A stretch of DNA of 64,000 nucleotides from Heterocephalus glaber (Eukaryota > Chordata > Mammalia > Rodentia > Bathyergidae): positions 7,557,192-7,621,191 of the forward strand of contig NW_004624747.1 in the NCBI RefSeq assembly GCF_000247695.1, written 5' to 3'. Shown piece after piece: positions 31,660-44,200 of the stretch. The position numbers and the translations under genes were made by a program. The notes under the pieces are model-generated. The model was given only the letters and a program-made list of their open reading frames with translations, searched no databases and had not been told where the DNA came from. Numbering within the stretch: the first letter of the stretch is position 1; each line of letters begins with the position of its first letter.

Positions 31660-32270
31660 TCTTGGATAGGAAGGTCAGGATCAGCCCTTGGTTTAAGAGC
31701 AGGTTTAGAACTGATTCTGGACTGGAGTCAGGGCTCAGTCAATAACTGGTCTTAGTCTTCAGTCTGTGAACAGGATCAAGGCTCAGACTTTGACCAGATT
31801 CAGGGCATAGTTGGGTAGTTGGAGGTCAAGGCTAAGTATGTGACCAGAGTAACTAGAGTTTTCATGACCAAGGGTAAGAATTCAATCTGAAATCAGGGCT
31901 TAAGCAATGATTAAGCTCAGGGCTCAGCTTATGACCAAGATGAGAGTTTAATCTTCCACCAGAATCAGGGTTCAGTTTAAAACAAGGGTTACTCTGGACT
32001 GAGTAAAGGATCAGTCTATGATTAGGGCTTAATCTTAGGCTAAGGTCGGGGTTCAGTCTATGTGCAGAATCAAGGTCTCAAGTTGAAATTAGCTTTTTAT
32101 CAGGCTTGGATATCAGGCTCAATATGTGATTAGTCAGGGCTCACTCTAAGGTGATAGAATTCAGTCTAGAGCTGTAGTAGAGAGGCTCTGTCTTTGCATG
32201 ACACCAGGGCTCAGTCAACATCACATTAGGAAACAAGTTGGATGTGGGATTAGGGCCATAACTAGGGCTG
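31660..32270 (+). repeat. Degenerate minisatellite, unit about 22-26 bp
   Basis: The sequence is built from diverged copies of a unit like AGGGCTCAGTCTATGACCAG. Examples are at about 31,730, 31,757, 31,779, 31,829, 31,895, 31,920, 31,969, 32,010 and 32,048. Copies vary in length and sequence, so this is an old array with no coding frame. Confidence 0.7.
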
Positions 32271-32554
32271 TGTTCTGAGTTGCAATGAAGAAATTTCTGG
32301 AGATATGTGAGCCCAAGGTAGGTCAGTCTGTAAGAAACGAGAACCCCCAGGCAAGCTTAGCAGGGTCTGGTCCCTGCAGTCAGCTTTCCCTTGCCTACTG
32401 AGGCTGGTGTCCTAGAGCCTTCTAACCTACATGGCTCTGCTGCTTGAGATCCCCTCGCACCAGAATAAAAATAGCCACTCACTTCAGAGCAGCTGACAGC
32501 GGGTGCCAGGCTGCCTGGGAGGAGGGGGAACCGAAGAGAGGGAGGAGAGATATC

Positions 32555-33900
32555 TGAGCTCAGCCACAGCTGTGTGACCTTGGGAAAGTCACCCCTCCAC
32601 CTCCAGCCCATTTCCTAAATGGCAGAATGGAGGGTGAGGATGATTCCTGCTCCAGCGAGTGGAAAGGAGGGGCCAGTGACATAACAAGTAGCACTTGTTA
32701 CCAGTAAGAAGCCTTAGAGGGAGGTCTTGGGAGAAGCAATTCTCCTTTGTGTCCTGTTTACCCCATTCTCCCTGATTCTTCCCTCAACCACCTTCCCGCA
32801 ATACCCTTTTCACCCTCTACATATTGCTGGACATTTCCCACATGTTGGCCCTAGCATGACCTCCCTCCAGGTAGACCTGGGTCAGAGTGACAACAGAAAG
32901 AAAAGAATGACAGATCCTTCTGTGCCATCTTTAAGTGTCCCTGGAAGGAGTGAAGAAAACAAGGAGAAAAGAAGAAAGAAAAAGACTTCTCTGTCTTTCA
33001 TGTCACGGTGTGTTTAGTCTGAGCCAATACTCTGGTAGGCACATGTCCAAATTTTGCATCCTCCCACAGGCAGAACCTTCCACACCCATACCTCTGCACC
33101 TGCTTTTCCCTCTGCTTTCCAGGCCACTTCTCACTTTCAGTTTGGAAACATGGACTCTCCTTCCAAGAAGGAGTTGAACAGTCACCTTTTCTGCAGGGGA
33201 GAAATATCTCCCACCTCCCTCAGAGTGTCCCCAGGTCCATCCTCTACTGTGCCTCAGTTTCTTCTGAAACGAGGACTTACCAGATAACTACGGAGAGTGA
33301 CTCAGATAATTTTCTCTCCCTATCCTTGACCCAAATAACCTAAAAAGGGAGCCCTTCCAGAAGGGGCTGGATAAGCTGTATCCTCTGCCTTGGGTCCACA
33401 TGCCACTCTGAAGCACTGAAGAGGGAGAAAGGGAGGGAGCCAGGAGCAGCCTCCGGAGACAGCCATCTCCAGGGGGGCGGTTCTCCCTGGCAGCTGCCCC
33501 CGGCCTGCCGCCCTGAGCCCTAGAGCCTGTTATCAACCTCCTTAGTCATCATACCAGGAGCTCAAATATAGCTCCTACTCGCTCCGCCCTGCCCCCCACC
33601 ACCACCTCCACCCACTTCCTCGTCCCCTTCCTCCCAGGAATACAACCGTTCCAGGCCTCAGTTGGAGCATCCACCAAATGGGTGGGCTGGAGTAGATGAT
33701 GCGAGTGAGGATGACGATGATGACCATGACAACTAAAGAGCCTTTACTGAGAGCCTGCTTCCGCCAGGGCCTGTGCTAAACATTTCATATGAATTACCTT
33801 GTTTAATCTTCACAGCAAATGTAAATATACCTACTGTTTCTATCTCCCTCACAGATATCAGGAATTTCAGCAACTTCCCCCAGTGTCAAGGCCAGAAACA
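32555..33900 (+). repeat. Intergenic segment with MIR remnants
   Basis: MIR-like sequence at about 32,560-32,660 (GTGTGACCTTGGGAAAGTCA) and at about 33,735-33,900 (CTGTGCTAAACATTTCATAT then CTTCACAGCAA). No gene was found between them; a GC-rich patch at 33,440-33,530 is unexplained. Confidence 0.6.
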
Positions 33901-34194
33901 AAGTCCCTTGTTGGATCTGAGCTGGGGATTTGGGGAGCGGTTGTACCCCTGGGCAGAGGAGCTGTCTGCATACTCATTCACATGACACTTGGCAGGCTTC
34001 CAGAAGGTTTTGGTCCCCATCCCAACCCTAGGACTGGTCTTTGGGGCCTGGATCCCTCCCGCCACCAATCGCTTTCAAGATTGCATTAGGAGCTGGTAAT
34101 CTTGGGAGCCTAACTTCTCATTTGTAAAATAAAAGTCAGCCAGCCGGCCAAGGTGAGTTCAAATTTTCCTTTGCTCTCTGGTGACTTGGGCACC

Positions 34195-34500
34195 ACTGCC
34201 ATGTCCACTCTTATACCCACCTTCACCTTATCTCCACCTTCACCTCCAACTCTACCACCACCTCATCCATCACCATGACCTTGCCGGGGATTTAGCTCAG
34301 TGGTTTTGCCGCCTGCTGCGAAAGCACAAGGACCTGAGTTTGATCCCCGGTACCAAAAAAAACAAAAACAAAATAACACCTTCACCAACTCTGCTGCCCC
34401 ATCTAACCTCCACCCTCATTGCCATTACCACTGTCCTTTCATTCTACTTCCATTGCTATGATCTGTACCTTTGTTATCACCTCCACCGCTCCTCCAATTT
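34195..34500 (+). repeat. CCACCT-rich degenerate repeat split by an ID SINE
   Basis: CACCTTCACCTTATCTCCAC-like text continues on both sides of an intact ID element at about 34,287-34,378 (GGGGATTTAGCTCAGTGG to GATCCCCGGTACC), so the SINE entered a pre-existing pyrimidine-rich repeat. Confidence 0.75.
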
Positions 34501-35099
34501 CATGACCAGGTGACCTTGAGCAAGTTTTCCTCCTGAACCACACCCAGTGTACTGGAGAGAGGAGACCTGAAAGGGGCTGGCTGCAATGGGACAGGCCTGG
34601 CTGTGGGCGCGTCTGAGGGCAACAAGGTATCTGCAGAAGAGGAGGGGCTGGTGCTGAGATTGAGATGGGAGAGGACTCCAGTGGCTTGAGCCCGAGTGTC
34701 TGGTTCTGCAAGGGGAGGAATAAAGCCAAGCAGAAGTGGGGCTGTGTAAGAGGGAGAGCAGATACCAGGCCTGAAAATGGAGCAAGGGTGGGGGCCGAGA
34801 CAAGGCCTAAGCTGGCAGGGAGTCAGGAAGGTCACAGGATCAGTTAGGGACTCAGTGTAGCTGAGGCCCTGCAGAGGGTACTGACCTCTGAACCACCTGT
34901 CTTGCAGGTGTGTTTATGCTCCTCCCAGGAGCACGGACTTGCCAGGCCTACCGGCCCGAGGGTGGGGGCAAACAGTGGGCCTCCTCCAGGCTTCCAGTTG
35001 GCACCTAGGCTAGGCTGATGAGCACAGGTCATCCACCATGGACAGTCCAATCTCAGCAGCCAGCTTGAAGGGTTCCTGGGGGGAGCCACCTTGCTCCGG

Positions 35100-35237
35100 C
35101 CACCTCCAGGCTAGGAAGTAGGCGCCTGTGCCTTTAAATTCTCAGCAGGTTGAAACGGCTGATGACATCACGGTTCCTGGGAGCGGAGGAGCTGGAGCCA
35201 GAGCCCAAGGGAGCCCGGGCTGCTGGGGGCTGCAGAC
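35100..35237 (+). promoter_or_regulatory. INPP5J: INPP5J proximal promoter and 5' UTR
   Basis: A TATA-like TTTAAAT is at about 35,133-35,139 and a CRE-like TGACATCA at 35,163-35,170, roughly 100 and 70 bp before the ATG. The 5' UTR is GC- and purine-rich. Start-site position is inferred. Confidence 0.4.
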
Positions 35238-38200
35238 ATGGAGGGGCAGAACAGTAGTGGCAATGGGAGGCCAGGGACCCGGGCTGGCCTGGGCTCCTTG
35301 CTCGTGCCTCTTGGGGTTTCTCAAACTGGAACATCATCTAAGGTAAGACTCCCCAAAACCCGACCCTCATTCTGCATCCCTGGTCTCACACCCCATATAT
35401 ACACACTGCAGGCACCCTGATGCACTGGCTAAGGGGCTGGCACTCTCCTGTGCCCACCATGAAGGGGCTGGGCAAAGAGGTCACCCTGAAGACTGAGGGG
35501 CAAGGATGGGATCCCCAAGAATAGATAAGAGTTAGCCATCTCCAGGAGCCCCCAGAAGAGCCCTGGACCTGGACTATGGTATCAGGAGACCCAGCTGTTC
35601 TCTAGCTTTGCTGTGTGACCTTGGGCAAGTTGCTTGTCTTCTCTGAGCCAATGCAAAATGAGGGGGCTTGTCTCTGAAGACCGAAACTGTGACATCTGGG
35701 ATGTCTAAGTTGTCAGTCCTGGAGGCGTTATGGTGGTTGAGGGGGAGGGGGCACACAGTGGGACACTGGGAGCCAAGGGAGATGTCCAAAATGCAGCCTA
35801 AAGAGCTGAGTTTTGGGAAAGGAGGCAGAGGCAGAGTTTCAGTTCTCTGAACCGAGAAGGACACAAGACAGAGACAGAACTGCATCTCTGGAGGCAGGAT
35901 GCAGCCACCCTGGGGCAAAGGTAGACCTTCTTCTGTCCTCCCCGGCAAAGGACACTTTTCCTATCTTCTGAAGACAAGCAACACTGACACGACACCGTAA
36001 ACAGAGGGCGGATGTGGAAAGAAGCGAAAGCCCCTGAGTGCTCTCCCCACTTGCCACACCTAAGAGGATGCCTGCTTGCCCGTCCTCAGGCAGGGGAGAG
36101 GGAGGATAGGGGAAGAGGGTACCACCTGGGCACCGAGAGGGTTGAGACCAGGATCGACCTGCTCTGAATGCTACAACCACACTTGGAAAGCATGGGCTAA
36201 TGCCACAGCACTCCATGGAATTCCAGGACAGCAAATGGTGGCCTCATAAATGTAGCGAGTATGAGATCAAGACTCCTCATCTATAGGCAGAGAAACTGAG
36301 GCCTTGGGCAAAGAAACTTGCCTAAGGTCACGCAGAGCTGGGCTGGGAATCTACATAGCCATTCCCCAGCTCTTGTTCCTGCTTGGAGTTTTGGGAATGG
36401 ATGGCAGAGAGGGCTATGACCAAGAAGGTTGGGATGCTGGATGGTGTTGGTAAGTGGGAACTGAAGGGCTTCTGGGCTCCATGGAGCAAAGGAGAGGTAT
36501 TTAATAGGCTGGACCCGTGTGCCCAGTGTTGGCAGAGCTGTGTTGTCAGGTCAGTGCCTATGGCTAGAAGAGCTTCTGGGACTGTTTTGAGAAGGCTGCC
36601 CAGGGAAGCTGACCAGGATAGGCAGGGATCGGGTACACTCAGATTCACTTTGTTTTATTCAAGTCAAGGTCTCAGTTTCTACACCTGTGAAAGAAGTTTT
36701 AGACTGAGAAGGGGACAGGCTTTGTGTCCTGTCTCTTCTAAGAGAGAAGCTGACCTGCAGCAGAATGGATTTTAGTGAGATAGCAGGAAGAACTTCCTTG
36801 GAAAGATATGCCTTTGGAGTCTGCCAGGGTCTATATGGAAGTTAAGGCTCAACTCCCTAGTCAGGGTCACTCTGAGTCACTGATTTATCCTCTACAAGGT
36901 GGACTCAAGTTCTCAGCTCCCAGTGAAGAATGCAGCCCCAGGACCCTTGGAACCAAGTTTGGCTCTGGCACCTGTGGCACCACGAGCAGCAATGTCACCT
37001 TCCTCAGAGGGCCCAAGGCTGGTTCTGGCATCTCCCCGACCCATCCTGTCTCCACTATCTACCCCTGGAGGACACAGAAGACCTCCTGCCCACCGAAGCT
37101 CCAGCCAGGTTCCAATATGTGTGGGGCAGTTGGTGGTGTCTGCCTCAGCTGGACCAAAGCCTTCCCCAGCAGCCTCAGGCTCAGTCCTGGCTTCAGCATC
37201 CCTGGGGCAGCTGGTGGTGTCTGCCTCAGCTGTGCCAAGGCCCTCCCCAGCCACCCTGGAGACCATCGTGGCTCCAGCTTCTAGAGACAAGAAGCAGTTG
37301 TCACCCACCTCCATGGGACCTAAGCCAGCATTGGCAGTTTCAGGCCTGACCCTGGCCCTGGCTTCTCAGGAGGAGCCCCTCCAGCCCCTCTCCAGTTCTT
37401 CCCCAGTGCTCAGTCCAGTTCTGTCACCCTCTCAGGAACAGACCCTGACTCCTTCATCCATGGCCTCAGCCCCTGCTCCTATGGGACGGACAGCAGCTAG
37501 ACAGAGGGATCCCCCAGTCTCCAGACCTCTCCCCACTTCTGAGGGGCAAGTCCAGCCTCCAGCTCAGGCATCTGATCCTACAATCTCCCCATCCTTGATC
37601 CAAACCTCCCCAGATCCCCGGTTCTCCCCAACCTTTGGAGCCCGGCCTGAGGCTCCCCAAAACAGCACTGAGGATCCTGTCCTGCCACGGCCACCCCAGA
37701 CCCTGCCCTTGGATGTGGGCCAGGGCCCTCCAGACCCTGGCACCCGTTCCCCTGGACTTCTGTCCCCTACCTTCTGGCGAGGGACCCCCTCAGGCCGGAC
37801 GGTGCCCCCAGCTCTGCCTAAACCCCCTAGATCTCACAGCCGCTCCCCCAGCCGCTCCCCTAACCACTCTCCCTGCATCCCCTCAGCCCCTGAGATGGCC
37901 ATCCCCAGGCCTGGTACTCAAAGTACAGAGCCTGGCACTCAGGGAATGGGACCTGGCACCAAGAGCACAGGGCCTGTCACCCAGAGCACAGGGCCTGTCA
38001 CCCAGAGTACAGGGCCTGGCTTCCAGGGTGCAGTGCCTGGCAGGGGCCTGAGCCCCAGTCTTCAAGCCCAAGAAACTCCAGCCCCAGTCACCGCTTCTCC
38101 TCCTACATCCACGTCATCATCCTCCTCTTGGTCAGCTCAGCCTACCTGCAAGAGTGACGCTGGATTCCGGTGAGGAGACCCTCTCCCAAGAAAGGATTTG

Positions 38201-41182
38201 GGGGCTTGAATTTGGAGACTGACTATTCTCCCAGGGTGATGATGTACTCTCAGTTTGTCTCCTGAGGATTTGCCCGAGGGAGGGGTCTGAGTTCACTCTG
38301 GGACCCGCAGAAGGCAGCATCTTTTCCTAGGGTTTTGGTCTTTTTCTCAGTTTATCTCACCAGGGAGTATAGATAGGAGGGTCACTGGGCCCATTGTGGC
38401 TCCCATCTGCCTCAGTTTTACCTCCCCAGATAGACCCCTGTGGGAGAAAGGGAGAGAGTGGGGAAATGGTGCCCAGCAGTAAATCCTCCTATGTCCCTGA
38501 TGCCAGGGTCACTGTGGTCACATGGAACGTGGGCACCGCCATGCCACCAGACGATGTCACATCCCTCCTCCACCTGGGTGGTGGCGATGACAGTGACGGC
38601 GCAGACATGATCGCCATAGGGTGAGAGGAAGGGCAGGTGGACCCCTTCCTGAATTCCTGGGGCCTTCTGGACCCCTTATATGGCAGGGGTTTCTAGGACG
38701 CCCTCCAATCTGAGGCCGCCCCACCCCCAACCCCCCTAGGTTGCAGGAAGTGAATTCCATGATCAACAAGCGGCTCAAGGACGCTCTCTTCACGGACCAG
38801 TGGAGCGAACTATTCATGGACGCCCTGGGGCCCTTCAATTTCGTGCTGGTAATGCCCTTCTGGTAATGCCCCTTCACCCTTTGGAAGAGCAGGGGCCTCC
38901 TGGATTCCTGGCCCCATCTCTCCACTGACTCACTGTGGGGACTGCTGGACCACTGTTATTGGGTTAGTGAAATAGGAATAGACCTTAAGGACAGGGGAAA
39001 GGCAAAGGCAGGGTCTGAGGCAAGCGCATTGTGTCCCAGCCTCCAACCTTGTCCCTTCCGGCTTCCTCCTGCAGGTGAGTACCGTGAGGATGCAAGGCGT
39101 CATCCTTCTGCTGTTCGCCAAGTACTACCACCTGCCCTTCCTGCGGGATGTGCAAACCGATTGCACGCGTACTGGCCTGGGTGGCTACTGGGTGAGCCTG
39201 GAAGCAGGCCGGGAGGGAATGGGGAGGAAGGTGGCCCTAAATCCCCAGACACCTCTTGTCCTGTGGCCTGCCCCTCTCCAAGCACCGCCCAACGCCACAC
39301 CCTTTCCCTTGACGCCCCGCCCCCTTCATCTGCCTGCCCCGCCCAGTGCTCTGCCTCTCCCTAGGACTCACCCCGTTCCACCCTCACACTCTCTTATACT
39401 CTCCCCTGTGCCTTATCTCCCTGCCTAGCCCCCGACCATGACCCCCATGACCGACCCAGTCCTTTCTCCCTAGGGTAACAAGGGTGGAGTGAGTGTACGC
39501 CTGGCAACTTTTGGGCACATGCTCTGCTTCCTGAACTGCCACTTGCCTGCGCATATGGACAAAGCGGAGCAGCGCAAGGACAATTTTCAAACTATCCTTA
39601 GTCTCCAGCAATTCCAGGGACCCGGTGCACAAGGCATCCTGGATCATGAGTATGGCCAGGGGCCATATGGAGGTTGGGTGGAGCTACTGAGGGGGTTGCA
39701 GAGTACCCATCTGGGTGGGGCTTGTGGAGAGAAGCGGGTCTGTTGGGGCGGGTGACCATCCAAACTAACTACCTGTAGGAACCAAGAGACAGGTAGCATT
39801 TTGATGGGGAGGGGTGGAGCCTGCAGATGGAGCTTTGCTAAGGGGCAGTTGCAACCTATTTCCTCTAGACCTGCACCCCATCCCCTTAGCTCCTTGTTGG
39901 GCTGAAGTCTGTGCTGCCACCTACTCACCTACTGGCATCTATAGAGGCACCTGTGCTGTCAGATGGGGGCTGGGAAGGATCTTTGTTGAGCTCTCTCACA
40001 CCATGGCCTCATTGACCCCTACCTGTGAACAGCCTGGTGTTCTGGTTTGGGGACCTGAACTTCCGGATTGAGAGTTACGACCTGCACTTTGTCAAGTTCG
40101 CTATTGACAGTGATCAGCTCCATCAACTCTGGGAGAAGGACCAGGTGGGGAATCCTAGCCTCCACCTTAAACTCTATGCACACAGAGCATTTCCTGGTAC
40201 ACACTTTTTTTTTTTTTTTTTTTTTTGAGACAGGATCTCACTATGTAGCCCAGGCTGCCCTCAAGAGACATACTTATGTAACTTAGGCTGTGGTCCTTAC
40301 CCTCACCAGCTACACACCCTCTCTGTGTGATGGAGGTCCCAAGCTCTTGTCTAATTCTGTCCTTCTGGACCCCCACAGCTCAACATAGCCAAGAACACTT
40401 GGCCCATCTTGAAGGGTTTCCAAGAGGGGCCCCTTAACTTTGCTCCCACCTTCAAGTTTGATGTGGGTACCAACAAATATGATACCAGGTGAGCACTGGG
40501 ATAGGGTGGGGACATAGGCTGAGGTCTGCTAGAGATGGGAAACTGGGAGGAAGGGCTAGAGGCCAGGCTGGGGGCTCTGACTTTATTCTCAGCCCCTGAA
40601 ATCCAAGCTACCCCTACTCACTGCAGCGCCAAGAAGCGGAAGCCAGCCTGGACAGATCGTATCTTGTGGAAAGTCAAGGCTCCAGGTGGAGGTCCTAGCC
40701 CCTCAGGATGGGAGAGCCACCGGCTCCGGGTGACCCAGCATAGCTACCGAAGCCACATGGAATACACAGTCAGTGACCACAAGCCTGTGGCTGCTCAGTT
40801 CCTTTTGCAGGTGAGTCCTGGCATCATCCTCTCCTCATGACATCCCTAGGGCCCAGCTCAGCATCCCACTGTCCACCCTCTCACCTGCAGCATCCATTTA
40901 TCCTAACAGAGTGGGAGGGGGGTGTTATAATCCTCATTTTTAAATGAAGAGGCTGGGGCTGAGAGTCACATCACTTGCCCAGGGTCACACAGCTAGTAAG
41001 AGGAAGAGTTAGAGTTTGAACCCAACCCAGTCTGATTGCAGAGTTCGTGCTATTTTCACTAATCTCTGACTGACTTGCTTCTCCTAAGAAAGGTTTAGGG
41101 CAACTTATATTAAAATTCACATATATAAGACAAGCAAAATCAAACGTTTATTCAAATCCTATGTGGCTTGCTTGCTCTCTTT

Positions 41183-41230
<48 letters not shown>

Positions 41231-44200
41231 TCAGCCTAGGCATTATGAGAGTAAAGTAGTGATGGGAGAAGGGAGTAGATATATAAAAAAAAGCACAAAG
41301 CCAAATTCTAAATGCTTACTACAGTTTTGTACTGTTAGCCCTTTGTATCACAGGTTCAGCATCTATGATTCAACTGTGTATAGAAAATATTCAGAGAAAG
41401 TATTGAGTCTATATTGAACACATATAGACTTTTCTTGTTATTTTCCCCCAAACAATATAGTATAACAACTATTTATATAGCATGTACTTTGTATTAGGTA
41501 TTGTAGTCTAGAAATTATTTAAAATATATAGGAGGATGTATGAGGTTATATGCACATACTATACCATTTTATACAAGGTACTTAAACAAACTTGGATTTT
41601 GGTATCTACCAGAGTTCCTGGAACCAATCCCCCATAAACTGAAGGATAACTGTATTCAGCATTGAGGTTTCTTGTTTCCAAAGTAAGGGGAAATCCTATA
41701 ATGTCAGAATTAGATATGAAAGATGGAGAAATCTGAGGCTCTTGTTGAGGTAGGCAGGTGCCCCAAGTCACACAAAGGCTCAGAGCCAGAAGTAGAGCAG
41801 GGTAGATCCCATCTTTCCAATTCTGAAAATAAACTCTGGATTCTCCAGGTATCTTGATCTGATAAGAAAGATCCCTGCAGACCAGAGAATGTTTCACCTG
41901 GTAACTTGGTCATATGGTCACTTAATGAGACATTTGTCAGTGTCGTTAGTTGGTAATGGATATCTGCCCTTGCCTGACCTCCTGTGACAGGGCTTGAGCC
42001 TGAGTTTTAACCCTCAGCCAGGAACCCTTCCTTAAGAATCACTCTTTGGGGAGGATGAGGATATAGCTTAATGATAGAGCACTTCCCTAGCACATGCAGA
42101 GCCCTGTGTTCAATCTCTAGCACAGAAAAAAAAAATCACTCCTTTTGGCACCCCACTTTGTACTTCCTGTCTTGTCTCTCAAGACTGTCCCCCAAAATGT
42201 TACCTGTTGAGTGCCTACTACATGTCACATCTGATGTAGGGCACTGTATATACATCATCCTTTTGAATGTCTCAATAGGCCCTGAGGTGTCCAAAGTCTC
42301 CTTTCTGTTTTACTAGCTAAAGAAACTGAGTCTCAGGAAGCTTAGGTCTCTTATCCAAGGCAGCATAGTCAGAATAGGACTTCATAGGGTTTTGACCTTG
42401 TGAGCCCTTGGCATTTCAAGTAGCCCAGTAGCCATTCATCCCAGGGACAAGGAGAGAATGTACCAGTTACTTCTGGAACATCTTGACTCAGAAGCAGAAG
42501 GAGAGGAACTTGAAACTAGATCAACAGGGGAGTAGACAAAGGCCTGAGTCTGGCACTACCTAACCTAAACCTTTCCTTTCCCTAGGGACACAGGTGGAGC
42601 CAATACCATGGCTGCCCCCTACCCTAGCTACTTCACTCACTCTGGTGACCTCTTGGTTGGCTCAGCTGATCCTCAGGGAAGGATACTCAGGGTTCTAATG
42701 TCTTCATGGACTAATGACAATTGTTAGCAGGCCCTCAGTACTTCAGGTGGAGAAATTAAGTCCTGGGATGGCTAGAGCCTCACTTTAAGGTCACACAGCA
42801 AGTTAGTGGTAGAGGCTAGAAAAGAACTGAGGTCTCTACCTACCCACCCAGGACTCTTCTTGCCTGCTCAGGGGTATTCAGTTTACCCCAGAACACCCAA
42901 TGTGTTGTAAGACTTTACCTATCTCTCTTGCTAGCATATAGGCAAATCATTTATTGAGCATCTGTTACCTTGGAAAATTTTTGGGACGCTTTACAAATGT
43001 TATCTCAGTGAATCAGTAAGAACAATCCCAGGTATTATATAAGAGCCTCTGGGTTTACCCATAAGGGACCTGGTAGTCAGAGAGGCTAAGGAATGTGCCT
43101 ATTGCGTAACCTCCCAATGGCAGAACCATTGTAGGGTGGATGTAGGGTGCACTAGCTTCAAAGCTGTGTTCCACTCACTCCCCAAGGAGCTTATAGACAG
43201 AAGGAACCCTGGGCTCGGAGGCAGGAAGTTTGACATTTATCCTAGTTCTGTTCTGTCTTTGTTTCCTATCTGTGAAGTATCCTCAAAGTCCCTTCATCTC
43301 AACTAATTTGTTCCGACTCTGGCCCAAAAGCCCTGGTTGTGTGGAATGCTAGAGTCTCCCCTTGATGTTGTCCTTTGTCCTGCTTTGCCTGGGCAGTTTG
43401 CCTTCAGGGACGATGTGCCACTGGTACGACTGGAGGTGGCAGATGAGTGGGTACGGCCGGAGCAGGCTGTGGTGAGGTATCACATGGAAACGGTGTTTGC
43501 CCGAAGCTCCTGGGACTGGATCGGCTTATACCGGGTGAGCAGGAAAGGGGAGGTCAGTGGCTTAGGGGAGGAAGGGGCATGAGGGAACAGCCAGGCATCA
43601 AAGCAGGTTTAGGTCACTGGGTGGTCCAGAGTTTGATGCTACCCTGGAGGATTGGAATTAGGAGTCACAACCCTGATTCTTCCTGTCCCAGGTGGGTTTC
43701 CGGCACTGCAAGGATTATGTGGCCTATGTTTGGGCCAAACATGAAGATGTGGATGGGAATATCTACCAGGTACTTAAAAGGAGGGGCCGAAAGGGGGAAA
43801 GTCCCATTGCCCTGGGGAACTCAAGACTCAGCTTGGAGGGTCCTGAGCCTGCCCCCTGACCCCAATTTGAGCCTATATCCCTGGGTCCACCAGGTGACAT
43901 TCAGTGAGGAATCACTACCCAAGGGCCATGGAGACTTCATCCTGGGCTATTACAGTCACAACCACAGCATCCTCATCGGTGTCACTGAACCCTTCCAGGT
44001 AAATAGGTCATACTATAGAGTTCAGAGGGAGGGACAAATGGCCCTGTCAAATGCCACAGTCTCCACATTCTGCTCTGTGACATCAGACCAGGAGGTCTGC
44101 CAATGGGGAGGTGGGGAGTGGTTCCAAGAGGCCTCAATGGCCAAGTGGAGTGGGATGCCCCAGTGACCAGCATTCCCTCCAGATCTCGCTGCCTACCTCG

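Larger units (their letters stand above)
40811..43396 (+). other. INPP5J: INPP5J intron before the SKICH exons
   Basis: A 2.6 kb intron containing MIR-like sequence (40,925-41,050 and 42,180-42,370), a (CTTT)n microsatellite (41,177-41,230), a MER2-type element (41,330-41,660) and an old ID element (42,047-42,140). No exon is seen. Confidence 0.7.

Noticed and set aside
37883..38071. Minus-strand repetitive protein over the INPP5J 21-bp repeat
   Set aside because: Shadow of the coding minisatellite; the plus frame is conserved.
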